A stretch of DNA of 64,000 nt from Gemmatimonadaceae bacterium (GCA_019637445.1 JAHBVS010000003.1:186001-250000); one strand, 5' to 3'. Counted from the stretch's first letter, positions 46,466 through 56,483 are shown. Numbers and translations are program-made. The notes: generated by a model from the letters alone, not told the origin.

Positions 46466-47193
46466 GCTGGTTTGGGCACGAAGCGGAGGCGCTCGCGCGC
46501 GCGCTGGATCTCCCACGCGTAGTCGCCGAGCGCAGTGTGGAGAGCACGATGGACGCGGCGCACGCGCTGGCGGCCGACTCGGCGCCAGCGGGCACGCTGG
46601 TGCTCGCGGAGGAGCAGCGCCGGGGCCGCGGGCGCGCAGGGAAGTCGTGGAGCTCCGCCCACGCTGCCGGCATCTACCTCTCGCTGCTGGAGCGTCCCGC
46701 CGACGCCGCGGCGTTGGAGGTACTCTCCCTCCGCGTTGGTTTGCGCATCGCACCGGTGCTCGAGCGCTGGAGCCCTGCGCCTATCCAGCTGAAATGGCCG
46801 AACGATCTCTTCGTGGCAGGCGCCAAGCTGGCGGGTGTGTTGATCGAGGCGCGCTGGAGGGAGCAGCGACCGGACTGGGTCGTGATCGGGATGGGCGTGA
46901 ATCTCAGGGCGCCCGCCAGCGCCGACTTGTCGGCGAGCGCGCTCGACGGGGCGAACCCGCTTGAGGTCCTGGCCGAACTGCTGCCAGCCGCCCGCGCCGC
47001 GGCGGCAGCCACCGGACCGCTGACCGATACCGAGCTCTCGGCCTTTGCCGAACGCGACCTCGTGCGCAACCGCGAGATCCTGTCGCCGGCCAAGGGCACG
47101 GCGCGCGGCATCACGGCGGATGGTGCCATCTTGGTAGAATCCCCTGAGGGTCTCGCGCCGTGTCGCGCGGGCTCCCTGATCCTCTCCTCGTGA
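46462..47193 (+). CDS. birA: Biotin-protein ligase BirA (monofunctional)
   Basis: BirA attaches biotin to acetyl-CoA carboxylase. The 243-residue protein has the catalytic GRGRAGKSW biotin/ATP loop, LKWPNDLFV, and GMGVNL. It lacks the N-terminal helix-turn-helix of the E. coli repressor form, so it should not repress bio genes. GTG 46462 overlaps uppP; coaX starts just after or inside its end. Confidence 0.94.
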   Translation: MSWFGHEAEALARALDLPRVVAERSVESTMDAAHALAADSAPAGTLVLAEEQRRGRGRAGKSWSSAHAAGIYLSLLERPADAAALEVLSLRVGLRIAPVLERWSPAPIQLKWPNDLFVAGAKLAGVLIEARWREQRPDWVVIGMGVNLRAPASADLSASALDGANPLEVLAELLPAARAAAAATGPLTDTELSAFAERDLVRNREILSPAKGTARGITADGAILVESPEGLAPCRAGSLILSS

Positions 47194-47201
47194 GGCCTGG
47201 C

Positions 47202-47978
47202 ATGCTCCTCGTCGCCGACGTCGGCAACACTGAAACCACGTTGGGACTCGCTGACGGCGAGACCATCGTGGCGCACTGGCGGGTCACGACGGACGCCGGT
47301 CGCACGCCGGACGAGCTGCACCTGCTGCTGCACGGCCTCCTGCGCGCCGCAGGGATGGGGGACGCCAAGCTCAGTGGCGCCGCCATCGGCTCGGTGGTGC
47401 CTGGCCTCACGGCGACGCTGGCGGAGGCGGCGTCGCGACTGACGGGGTCCCCCGCCGTCATCGTCGACGCCAAGTCACCGCTCGGCATCACCCTCGCGGT
47501 CGATGAACCGATGACCGTTGGCGCCGACCGCATCATCAACACGCTCGCGGCCAGCCGCCTGCACCGACGGGACTGCATCGTTGTCGACCTTGGTACGGCC
47601 ACGACCTACGACTGCATCACCAAGGATGGCGTCTTCCTCGGTGGCGTCATCCAGCCCGGTGTGCGCACCTCCGCCGAGACGCTGTTCCGCCGCACGTCCA
47701 AGCTGCCCGCCACGGAACTGGTTGCCCCGCAGAAGGTCATCGGCACGCGCACGGAGGAGTGCATCCGCGCCGGCGTCGTGTTCGGCGCCGCCGACTCGGT
47801 CACCGGAATCGTGGGTCGCATCAAGGCCGCCTGGCCGGGCTCCGAGGTCCCGCTCGTCATTGCCACGGGTGGCCTCGCGGGCGAAATCGCACCGCATTGT
47901 CCGGTGATCGAGCGCATCGACCCGGACCTGACGCTTCACGGCCTGCGGCTGGCCTACGGGCTGCTCGCGAAGCGCTAG
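47202..47978 (+). CDS. coaX: Type III pantothenate kinase
   Basis: CoaX phosphorylates pantothenate in CoA synthesis, needing a monovalent cation and not inhibited by CoA. The 258-residue protein starts MLLVADVGNTETTLG (ATP-binding motif) and has TVGADRIINTLAA and DLGTATTYD. ATG 47202 is preferred; GTG 47190 would overlap birA by four bases in the pattern common here. The birA-coaX order is frequent. It ends the 16-kb run that started with scpA. Confidence 0.95.
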   Translation: MLLVADVGNTETTLGLADGETIVAHWRVTTDAGRTPDELHLLLHGLLRAAGMGDAKLSGAAIGSVVPGLTATLAEAASRLTGSPAVIVDAKSPLGITLAVDEPMTVGADRIINTLAASRLHRRDCIVVDLGTATTYDCITKDGVFLGGVIQPGVRTSAETLFRRTSKLPATELVAPQKVIGTRTEECIRAGVVFGAADSVTGIVGRIKAAWPGSEVPLVIATGGLAGEIAPHCPVIERIDPDLTLHGLRLAYGLLAKR

Positions 47979-48093
47979 CATCCGGCCAACTCGGCAGCAC
48001 CGCGCTGGTGGTCGGTCCAAGTGACCGAACCGCTTGTCACAATGGCCGAGCCAATGGCCGCTAACCCGTTGTAATGTAGGGTTTTAGCCATCA

Positions 48094-48122
48094 TTGACTG
48101 GCACGCGGCTTGCTGGTAGCTT
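48094..48122 (+). promoter_or_regulatory. Promoter of groESL
   Basis: TTGACT (48094-48099) and TAGCTT (48117-48122) with a 17-base spacer. Transcription would start near 48129, placing the CIRCE operator at the very start of the mRNA, as in other HrcA-controlled operons. Confidence 0.75.
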
Positions 48123-48131
48123 GGGGTGTTG

Positions 48132-48158
48132 TTAGCACTCTGGCGATTTGAGTGCCAG
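48132..48158 (+). promoter_or_regulatory. CIRCE operator (HrcA site)
   Basis: TTAGCACTC and GAGTGCCAG separated by 9 bases, compared with consensus TTAGCACTC-N9-GAGTGCTAA. The left half is perfect; the right half differs at two positions (CA->..TA region, final bases AG instead of AA). HrcA would repress groESL here; hrcA itself is not in the window. Confidence 0.9.
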
Positions 48159-48210
48159 AGCAGCGTTGCAGGTCCAGACCCCTTACCAGTAGCTAGGAGG
48201 ACGGATACCC

Positions 48211-48519
48211 ATGGCAGCGAAGACTGCAGCCGCCCAGAAGGTCGCCCCGCTTGCCGATCGCGTGGTCGTCAAGGCGCTCGAGGAGACCGAGCAGATGCGC
48301 GGCGGGCTGTACATCCCGGACACGGCGAAGGAGAAGCCGCAGCAGGGCGAAGTGATCGCCGTCGGCCCCGGCCGCACCGAGGACGGCAAGCGCGTCCCGA
48401 TGGAAGTGAAGGCGGGCGACAAGGTGCTCTACGGCAAGTACTCGGGCACGGAAGTGACGATCGAGGGCGAGCAGCTCCTGATCCTCCGCGAGAGCGACAT
48501 CCTCGCCGTCGTTTCCTAA
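48211..48519 (+). CDS. groES: Co-chaperonin GroES
   Basis: GroES caps GroEL in protein folding. The 102-residue protein carries a short extra N-terminal stretch before [11 protein letters not shown], then the mobile loop [21 protein letters not shown] and the [22 protein letters not shown] end. AGGAGG (48195-48200) lies 10 bases before the ATG. It is controlled by the CIRCE element just upstream and is in operon with groEL. Confidence 0.97.
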   Translation: MAAKTAAAQKVAPLADRVVVKALEETEQMRGGLYIPDTAKEKPQQGEVIAVGPGRTEDGKRVPMEVKAGDKVLYGKYSGTEVTIEGEQLLILRESDILAVVS

Positions 48520-48544
48520 GACAACCTCCAACATTCATCGGTAG

Positions 48545-50182
<1,638 letters not shown>

Positions 50183-50187
50183 ACGAC

Positions 50188-50305
50188 AGTTGTAAGTTGT
50201 GAGTGGTAAGTAGTAAGAGAGGGGCGGTCCGCATGCGGGCCGCCCCTCTCGCTTCTCTCGCTTCTCTCACGACTCACGACTCACGGCTCACAACTCACAA
50301 CTCAC
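50188..50305. repeat. Heptamer repeats flanking the groESL terminator in inverted orientation
   Basis: On the left (50188-50216) units of GTAAGTT, GTGAGTG, GTAAGTA; on the right (50268-50305) units of ACTCACG, ACTCACA and ACTCACC. The left arm is an imperfect reverse complement of the right, and both are the same 7-base family as at 18193-18258. This may form a larger stem around the terminator. Confidence 0.7.
50217..50250 (+). terminator. Terminator of groESL
   Basis: An 11-bp perfect stem GAGAGGGGCGG / CCGCCCCTCTC extended inside by about four more pairs, then GCTTCTCTCGCTTCTCTC, a C/T-rich tail. It sits between groEL and the convergent carbonic anhydrase gene and may serve both. Confidence 0.75.
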
Positions 50306-50318
50306 CACTGCCGTTTGA

Positions 50319-50948
50319 TCAGTTCGTCGGCAGCACCTGCTTCGCCTTCTCATCGCTGTCGATCCCATCCACCACCGTGTGGATCAGCCCCGTCGCGATG
50401 TCATAGACCCAGCCGTGCAGCATCGGCCGCTTGCCCCGCGCCCACGCATCGCGAATCACGGGCGTTCGTGACAGGATGCCCAACTGCTGCAGCACATTCA
50501 GGTCCGAGAGCTTGGACACCTTCTCCGACGGATCCGTAATCGGATCCAGCTCGTCCCGATGCCAGCGGATCGTGTTGCGCACGTCGCTGAGCCAATGGTC
50601 CACCAGCCCGTTGGTCTCCGGGCCCAGGGCCGCCTTGAGCGCCCCGCAGTTCGTGTGCCCGCAGACCACGACGTGCGGCACATCGAGCACGTGCACGGCG
50701 TAGGTCAACACCGACAGGATGTTGATGTCCGTGCTCCACACCTGGTTGCCGATGTTGCGGTGCACGAAGATCTCGCCCGGCTGGGCCCCGGTCATCTTCT
50801 CCAGCGGCACGCGGCTGTCCGAACAGCCGACGATCAGAAACGTCGGCTGCTGGCTGCCCTCCGTGCGCTTGAAGAACTCCGGGTCTTCGGCCACCATCTC
50901 GGCGGCCCACTTACGGTTGTTGTCGAGCAGGGCCTTGAAGGATTCCAC
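50319..50948 (-). CDS. can: Beta-class carbonic anhydrase
   Basis: It interconverts CO2 and bicarbonate. The 209-residue protein has the zinc ligands C42, H98 and C101 and the C42-S-D44-S-R46 dyad (GCSDSR), plus GHTNCGALKA. Intact and of normal length. It lies 15 bases after the SulP gene on the same strand, so both form an operon, consistent with bicarbonate uptake and hydration. Confidence 0.95.
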   Translation of the reverse strand: MESFKALLDNNRKWAAEMVAEDPEFFKRTEGSQQPTFLIVGCSDSRVPLEKMTGAQPGEIFVHRNIGNQVWSTDINILSVLTYAVHVLDVPHVVVCGHTNCGALKAALGPETNGLVDHWLSDVRNTIRWHRDELDPITDPSEKVSKLSDLNVLQQLGILSRTPVIRDAWARGKRPMLHGWVYDIATGLIHTVVDGIDSDEKAKQVLPTN

Positions 50949-50963
50949 GGCAGGGTCTCGAGG

Positions 50964-52502
50964 TCAGAGGTTCGCGGTGCTGCCGGCGTCCGGCACACCC
51001 ACGAGGCGGTAGTCGATGTTGCGTTCCTGCGCAGTCGTGCGGAAATGGCGGATCACGTCAAGCACGTCCGGGTCCAGGCGGCGCGTGTGGCGCGCGTCGA
51101 GCTCAAGGCGCGAACCGGCCGGCACGCGGTCCAGCTCCTGCTGCAGCGCGGACTTGTGCAGGAAGTTCACGTTGCCGTGCAGTTGGAGGCGACGCAGCAC
51201 GGCACCCTTCGGGCTGACCTCGGTGAACGGCGGGCTGGCCAGCTGGTCGCGCAGGATGAACACGATGCCCACCGCGAGGCCGATCAGCACGCCACGGAGC
51301 AGGTCCGTGAACAGGATGGCCAGCACCGTCACGAAGAACGGCACCGCGTACGCGAAGCCCTTGCGCACGACGGACCGGAACAGCTCTGGGCTCGCGAGCT
51401 TGTAACCCACGTGCAGGAGCACCGCCGCCAGCGCACTCAGCGGAATGAGGTTCAAGATGCCCGCAAAGGCGATGGCCGAGAGCAGCAGCAGGACGCCGTG
51501 CAGAATCGCCGACCAGCGCGTGCGTGCGCCGGCGGACACGTTCGTGGCCGAGCGCACGATGACGCCCGTCACCGGCAGGCCACCGATCAGGCCCGAGGCA
51601 AGGTTGCCGGCGCCCTGGGCTAGCAGCTCACGATCGGTCGACGCCTCACGCTTGAGCGGGTCCATCTCATCCGTCGCCTGCAGGGAAAGCAGGCTCTCAA
51701 GCGACGCCACGATGGCCAGCACGAGACCGACCTGCCACACCTGCGGCATCGCAAAACCACTCCACGCCGGCAGCGTGAACTGTCCGAGGAAATCACCGAA
51801 CGATGCCGGCACCGGCAGGCTCACGAGGTGGCTGTCACTGATGACGAGGCCAGGGGCGAACGCCGCGAACGCGGCGTTCATCAAGACGCCGAGAGCCACG
51901 ACCACGAGCGGAGCGGGCAGCGCCTTGAGCGGCTTGAGGAATCCCTTGCCCCAAAGGAACAGCAGCGGCAGTGACACCAGCGCGACGATGGCCGCTCCCC
52001 ACTGCAGCTGTTGCACCGCGTGCGCGATGGCCGAGAAGGTCGTCTCGCCGGTCGCCTGTCGGAACGCATCGTCGCCCATCGCATCGACGTCATAGCCGAT
52101 GGCGTGGGGAATCTGCTTGAGGATCAGGATCAATCCGATGGCGGCGAGCATGCCCTTGATGACGGCGGTCGGGAAGTAGTAACCGATGACGCCGGCGCGC
52201 AGTACGCCGAGCAGCATTTGCAGCGCGCCGGCGACAACGACCGCGGCGAGGAAGAGACGGAAGTCGCCGAGATCCGAAATCGCCGCCAGTACGATCACCG
52301 TCAGGCCGGCCGCAGGGCCGCTGACCATCAACTCGGAGTCCGAGAGGAAGCCGACGACGATGCCACCGACGATTCCCGAGATGATGCCGGAGAACAAGGG
52401 TGCGCCCGAAGCGAGCGCTATCCCGAGGCAAAGTGGGATCGCCACGAGGAAGACGACGACCGACGCGAGGCCGTCCTGCTTCCAGGAGAAGGGAGCTTTC
52501 AT
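50964..52502 (-). CDS. SulP-family anion transporter (bicarbonate or sulfate)
   Basis: A 512-residue membrane protein with about 11-12 helices, starting FSWKQDGLASVVVFLVAIPLCLGIALASGAP, the SulP signature, and ending with a partial STAS-like cytoplasmic domain (about 415-505: FTEVSPKGAVLRRLQLHGNVNF, then SRLELDARHTRRLDPDVLDVI). SulP proteins carry sulfate or bicarbonate; pairing with carbonic anhydrase points to bicarbonate (BicA-like). Start ATG at 52502. Upstream 68 bases hold no clear promoter. Confidence 0.88.
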   Translation of the reverse strand: MKAPFSWKQDGLASVVVFLVAIPLCLGIALASGAPLFSGIISGIVGGIVVGFLSDSELMVSGPAAGLTVIVLAAISDLGDFRLFLAAVVVAGALQMLLGVLRAGVIGYYFPTAVIKGMLAAIGLILILKQIPHAIGYDVDAMGDDAFRQATGETTFSAIAHAVQQLQWGAAIVALVSLPLLFLWGKGFLKPLKALPAPLVVVALGVLMNAAFAAFAPGLVISDSHLVSLPVPASFGDFLGQFTLPAWSGFAMPQVWQVGLVLAIVASLESLLSLQATDEMDPLKREASTDRELLAQGAGNLASGLIGGLPVTGVIVRSATNVSAGARTRWSAILHGVLLLLSAIAFAGILNLIPLSALAAVLLHVGYKLASPELFRSVVRKGFAYAVPFFVTVLAILFTDLLRGVLIGLAVGIVFILRDQLASPPFTEVSPKGAVLRRLQLHGNVNFLHKSALQQELDRVPAGSRLELDARHTRRLDPDVLDVIRHFRTTAQERNIDYRLVGVPDAGSTANL

Positions 52503-52570
52503 GACCGGAACATCACCACGCGACGCGCGGTTTGGAAGCGCGAAATTCGCGTCCAGCGCCTGCGCCGCTA

Positions 52571-53383
52571 TTAAATAGGTAGTGAGAGCTGCGCGACCGT
52601 TCTTTCGCGGTCGTTTGCCGTCGCCAACGAGCTCGGCGCACGACCGGTGGCCGCCATCACGGGCGTGTGCACCTGCGCACGCCGGAGGATCGAACGCACG
52701 GTCTGCGTCGCGAGTTCCGGCGTGTTGTTCGTCTCCGACAGGTGCAGCAGCGCGATCGCGCGCAGCTGCGGATGCGCGAGCTCGGCAAGCAGCGCAGCGG
52801 TCCGATGGTTGTCCAAGTGTCCTCGCCCCCCGCGGATCCGCGCCTTCAAGGAGGCGGCGTACGGACCAGTGCGCAGCATCTCGGCGTCGTGGTTCGCCTC
52901 GATGCAGAGCACGTCGCAGCGCGCGAACAGTGCGGGCAGCGCCGCCGGCACCGCGCCGAGATCGTGCGCGATGCCCACGCGATGACCGCTGCGCTCGTGC
53001 GTGATGGCGTAGGCCAACGGCTCGGCCGCATCGTGGGGGATCGCCCCGGCCTCGATCGCGAACCCGTCCGCATCGATGCGCTCACCGGCCGCAAGGGGTC
53101 GTCGCCACCGCGCCGTGACGTCGGGCAGCGCGGCCAGGGTTCCCGCGCTCGCGTACACTGGCCAGCGCCACTTGTGTTGCGCGCGCTCGGCGCCGCTGGC
53201 GTGGTCCACGTGCTCGTGGGTCAGCACCAAGCCAATGATCTGTGTGGGTTCGATCCCGATCAGCGCCAGACGAGACGCCAGAGCCCGCGGCCCGAAGCCA
53301 CAGTCGACGAGCAGCGCCTGTCCGTCGCGCTCCAGCACCAGTGCGTTGCCGCGACTCCCGCTGCCCAGCGACCAGACGTTCAC
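52571..53383 (-). CDS. Metallo-beta-lactamase-fold hydrolase (YycJ/WalJ-like)
   Basis: A 270-residue hydrolase that starts MNVWSLGSGSRGNALVLE and carries the zinc motif THEHVDHASG, the WalJ-type pattern SLGSGSRGNAL. Related proteins act as phosphodiesterases or exonucleases; WalJ in Bacillus affects cell-wall signalling. It is last in the minus-strand operon and overlaps the GlmU-like gene upstream by four bases. Confidence 0.85.
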   Translation of the reverse strand: MNVWSLGSGSRGNALVLERDGQALLVDCGFGPRALASRLALIGIEPTQIIGLVLTHEHVDHASGAERAQHKWRWPVYASAGTLAALPDVTARWRRPLAAGERIDADGFAIEAGAIPHDAAEPLAYAITHERSGHRVGIAHDLGAVPAALPALFARCDVLCIEANHDAEMLRTGPYAASLKARIRGGRGHLDNHRTAALLAELAHPQLRAIALLHLSETNNTPELATQTVRSILRRAQVHTPVMAATGRAPSSLATANDRERTVAQLSLPI

Positions 53384-54576
53384 GCGTCGCGCAACGCGAA
53401 GATGCGGGTCCAGTGCGGCGTGGCCTGCTCCCCCAGCGCCACCTCGCGACGTGTCATCACGCGCGCCGCGGTGATGAGGAACTGGTCGAGCTTGAACGTC
53501 TCCCAGGGCTCGCCGTCGCCCCAGGCAAATGGCGGCACGACTTTCGGCGGCATCCGCGTGCCGAACACGTTCGCCGCCGCGCCGAGTACCGTGCCCGTCG
53601 AGAGCCGCGTACCGATGCCGGTCTTGGCGTGGTCGCCGATGAGGCTGCCCAGGAACTGCAGGCCCGTGCGCCGCTGTCCACCCGGCGCAAACATCGTCAC
53701 CTCGCCATACGAGTTCTTGAGATTGCTCGTGATGCTACCAGCGCCAAGGTTGGCCCAACGCCCAATCACCGAGTGCCCGACGAATCCGTCGTGCCCCTTG
53801 TTGGCGTGGCCGATCATGATGGTCACGCTCATCTCGCCCGCGACCTTCACCTGCGGTCCGATGCTGCAGCCGGAGATGCGCCCACCGAGCACCGTGCTGT
53901 GTGCGCCGATTACACAGGGACCAACGAGCCGCGTGAATGACTGGATGTGAGCGTGCTCGTGCACGATCACGGGGCCCGCGCTGCAATCGGCGACCACAAA
54001 GGGTTCGATGCGCGCGCTCGCCGCCACGTGCGCGCCGGCGTTGCCCAGTACCGTCAGCCCTCGCGCGTCGGGCGCCGAGGGGAGCAGGGCACGCGCATCC
54101 GCCAGCAACATTGCAGGCAACTGACCCACGAGATCCCACGCGGCGTCGAGCCACCAGCCTTCCATGTCGGCGCCCGCGGCTGCCGCGGACTGCGGCAACG
54201 AATCAAGCGAGAGCGACCCATCCGCCAACCGCGACGCGTCGAGGGGCTCGGAAAGTCGAAGCGCTGCGACGCGTCCCGCGCAGCGCAAGACCTGCACGCC
54301 ATCCGCCGGCGCCACCGCCGTGAGCGCCACGGCGCATCGCGCGTTCACAAGCCAACGTCCTGCGGGGATTGCACCGCTGGCCGAAGCAGGTGCGTCGAAC
54401 TCCTCGAACGTTTGCAGGTGCGGACTGCTCACAAATCCTGCCGCGGCGCCGAGCACTCGTGCCCATCGTTCGCGAATCAGCATCGCCCCCGCTCGCAGTT
54501 CGCCGACCGGACGGGTCAGGGCGAAGGGCGCGAAGGCCCGAGCCGAAGCATCGTCGTACAGGACGAACCCGCTCAC
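53380..54576 (-). CDS. GlmU-like protein (NTP-transferase family 4 plus left-handed helix)
   Basis: A 398-residue protein. The N-terminus FVLYDDASARAFAPFALTRPVGELRAGAMLIRERW matches the unusual GlmU-N-1 family (not the classical GXGTRM loop). Residues about 195-360 form left-handed beta-helix hexapeptide repeats (SIGPQVKVAGE, VIGRWANLGAGS, SLIGDHAKTGIGT). Such proteins in Bacteroidetes are annotated as sugar nucleotidyltransferases, with substrate unknown. Overlaps the genes either side by four bases. Confidence 0.78.
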   Translation of the reverse strand: MSGFVLYDDASARAFAPFALTRPVGELRAGAMLIRERWARVLGAAAGFVSSPHLQTFEEFDAPASASGAIPAGRWLVNARCAVALTAVAPADGVQVLRCAGRVAALRLSEPLDASRLADGSLSLDSLPQSAAAAGADMEGWWLDAAWDLVGQLPAMLLADARALLPSAPDARGLTVLGNAGAHVAASARIEPFVVADCSAGPVIVHEHAHIQSFTRLVGPCVIGAHSTVLGGRISGCSIGPQVKVAGEMSVTIMIGHANKGHDGFVGHSVIGRWANLGAGSITSNLKNSYGEVTMFAPGGQRRTGLQFLGSLIGDHAKTGIGTRLSTGTVLGAAANVFGTRMPPKVVPPFAWGDGEPWETFKLDQFLITAARVMTRREVALGEQATPHWTRIFALRDA

Positions 54577-55616
54577 GCGTCCCTCACCACGTCAGGGGGC
54601 AGGGCATCCAGCATCCGCTTGAGCGCATCCGAGTGCTCCACGGTGGTGACCATCGTCAGGCCCGGTTTGGAGACCACGACCAGGTCCTTCACACCGTAGA
54701 GCACCACCCGTCCGGCATCCGCGTGCACGACGTTGGCGCCGGAGTCCACCGTGTACACGTCGCCGTGCGTGGCATTGCCCGCGGCGTCGAGGACGCGGAC
54801 CCGCCGCAAGGCGGCCCAGGTCCCGACATCGTCCCAGCCGAAGTCACCGGCGACCACGGCCACGCGTGCGCTGCGCTCCAGCACGCCGACATCCACGCTG
54901 ATGGGATTCTCCACCGCGCCAAAGAAGGCCTCGGCGCCTTGTGACGCGACAGCCATCGCCGCCTGCAACTCCGGCGTGTGCGCCGCGATCTCGGCGAGGA
55001 ACTCCGAGGCCTTCCACGCGAAGATGCCAGAGTTCCAGAGACAGCCCGCGGCGACCAACTGCTCGGCGCGCGCGCGGTCGGGCTTCTCGAGGAAGCGCTC
55101 CACGCGCCGCGCAGCGGCGTCGAGGGTCGCTCCCGGTTGGATGTAGCCGAGTCCGGGATTCGCATCCACGGGCACGATGCCCACCGTCGCGAGCGCTGCG
55201 TGCTCGCGCGCCGCCCGGACCGCCTCGGCCAGCACCTCACGAAAGCGCGCGTTGTCGCCGATGGCCGCGTCTGCGTGCACGGAGAGCATCGCCGCATCGT
55301 CGCCTCCGCGGCGGCGCACCTCGTGCGCCGCCCAGGCCAGCGCCGCCGCCGTGCCCGCCGGCCGGGGCTCGGCCAGCACTTGGTCGGCCCCCAACCACGG
55401 CAGCGTGGCGCGCACCGCGCCCACGAGCGCAGCACTCGTCAGGATCAGGATTCGCTCGCGGTCAACCAGCGGCGACAGTCGTCCAACCGTGTCCTCGAGC
55501 ATCGAGTGCTCGCTGACGAGCGGCAGGAGCTGCTTCGGGCGAGCGGGCGTGCTCAGTGGCCAGAACCGCGACCCCACACCGCCCGCCAGCACGACTCCGA
55601 AAAGAGGAGCGGCCAT
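54573..55616 (-). CDS. manC: Mannose-1-phosphate guanylyltransferase
   Basis: A 347-residue GDP-mannose pyrophosphorylase of the ManC/AlgA type without the C-terminal isomerase half. It has the nucleotide loop LAGGVGSRFWPLSTPARPKQLLPL, FLEKPD, and CLWNSGIFAWK, which mark sugar-1-phosphate GDP transfer. It makes GDP-mannose for glycans. The gene starts at 55616, overlapping the regulator gene stop by one base. Confidence 0.9.
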   Translation of the reverse strand: MAAPLFGVVLAGGVGSRFWPLSTPARPKQLLPLVSEHSMLEDTVGRLSPLVDRERILILTSAALVGAVRATLPWLGADQVLAEPRPAGTAAALAWAAHEVRRRGGDDAAMLSVHADAAIGDNARFREVLAEAVRAAREHAALATVGIVPVDANPGLGYIQPGATLDAAARRVERFLEKPDRARAEQLVAAGCLWNSGIFAWKASEFLAEIAAHTPELQAAMAVASQGAEAFFGAVENPISVDVGVLERSARVAVVAGDFGWDDVGTWAALRRVRVLDAAGNATHGDVYTVDSGANVVHADAGRVVLYGVKDLVVVSKPGLTMVTTVEHSDALKRMLDALPPDVVRDA

Positions 55617-56017
55617 CAGGCGGGTGCGCCCTGCACGAGCTCCGTGACCCGCGCGAGTAGGCGCTTCGGGCTGAATGGCTTGGTCATGAACTCGTCAGCA
55701 CCGCGACGGCGCGCCTCCTGCTCCTGGTGGTCCTGCCCCGCGGCGGTGAGGATGAGGCAGGGAATGTGCCGCCACCGGGCGTCGGCGCGGAGGCGCTCCA
55801 GCACCTCGAAGCCGCTGACGCGCGGCATCATGAGGTCGAGGACCACCAGTCCCACCGGCGGCTCCGCCTCCAGCGCATCGAGCGCTTCGGCACCATCGTA
55901 GACCAGGTCCACGGCGAAGGGGCCCTGCTCGAGCTTGGTCTTGATGATGCGCCCGATATGCGGCTCGTCGTCGGCGACGAGGATTCGGGTGCGCGGGCTG
56001 GGCGCGGTGGCCGACAC
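55616..56017 (-). CDS. CheY-like response regulator, receiver domain only
   Basis: A 133-residue receiver domain. Acidic pair D16-D17 in RILVADDEPH, phosphoacceptor Asp61 in LVVLDLMMPRVSGFEV, and Lys113 in FMTKPFSP. No output domain, so it likely signals by protein contact. Start GTG at 56017; an earlier start would extend it into a roadblock-overlapping frame with no family match. It lies between a roadblock protein and ManC. Confidence 0.9.
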   Translation of the reverse strand: MSATAPSPRTRILVADDEPHIGRIIKTKLEQGPFAVDLVYDGAEALDALEAEPPVGLVVLDLMMPRVSGFEVLERLRADARWRHIPCLILTAAGQDHQEQEARRRGADEFMTKPFSPKRLLARVTELVQGAPA

Positions 56018-56028
56018 AGGACCTGCGA

Positions 56029-56382
56029 TCAGACGAGCGTGGCCAGCCCCGCGCGATGCCGGCGGAGATCGTAGAGCAGCGCGCCGAGATTCGCCGTCGG
56101 CGTGAGTTGGACAAGCAACACCACTTCCGCCGAGAGCGTAGAGAGCACCACCGTCGACTCCACGTGCTCCAGCACCGCCGTGCGGAGCGCACCGATCTGT
56201 GCGGCACCGCCCAGGTCGTCGGCGAACTGGAGAATGCTCGGGACGTGCGCCGCGATCTGCTCGCTGTCCACGCCGGCGTTGGCCTCGCTGTCGATCAAAA
56301 GGCCGTCGCGGCCAAGCACGGCGGCAGCCTGCACGCCATCGAACTGGCGCAGCGTCGACACGAGGTCGCGAATCGTGGGCAC
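56029..56382 (-). CDS. Roadblock/LC7-domain protein (MglB-like)
   Basis: A 117-residue roadblock/LC7 protein, typical of regulators of small Ras-like GTPases such as MglA. It shows the pattern LVSTLRQFDGVQAAAVLGRDGLLIDSE and strands ending VVLSTLSAEVVLLVQLTPTANLGALLYDLRRHR. GTG 56382 has a good GAGGAG Shine-Dalgarno. No MglA-like GTPase is in the window. First gene of the minus-strand operon. Confidence 0.85.
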   Translation of the reverse strand: MPTIRDLVSTLRQFDGVQAAAVLGRDGLLIDSEANAGVDSEQIAAHVPSILQFADDLGGAAQIGALRTAVLEHVESTVVLSTLSAEVVLLVQLTPTANLGALLYDLRRHRAGLATLV

Positions 56383-56408
56383 CGGGGCTCCTCGGAGGGG
56401 TTCGCCGA

Positions 56409-56436
56409 AGTGTACCGCTGGGGGTATGCAAGTCAA
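56409..56436 (-). promoter_or_regulatory. Promoter of the roadblock-CheY-manC operon
   Basis: On the minus strand TTGACT (56431-56436) and TACACT (56409-56414) with a 16-base spacer. The start site near 56402 gives a 20-base leader with GAGGAG. Confidence 0.75.
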
Positions 56437-56447
56437 GCGCGCATCGC

Positions 56448-56477
56448 TTGTTGCGCCATCCTCCGCTCCGTTAGCTT
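56448..56477 (+). promoter_or_regulatory. Candidate promoter of the lipoprotein gene, divergent
   Basis: TTGTTG (56448-56453) and TAGCTT (56472-56477) with an 18-base spacer. The start codon GTG 56484 lies six bases downstream, so the transcript would be leaderless. Same -10 as at groESL and tRNA-Ser. Confidence 0.5.
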
Positions 56478-56483
56478 CCAGTC

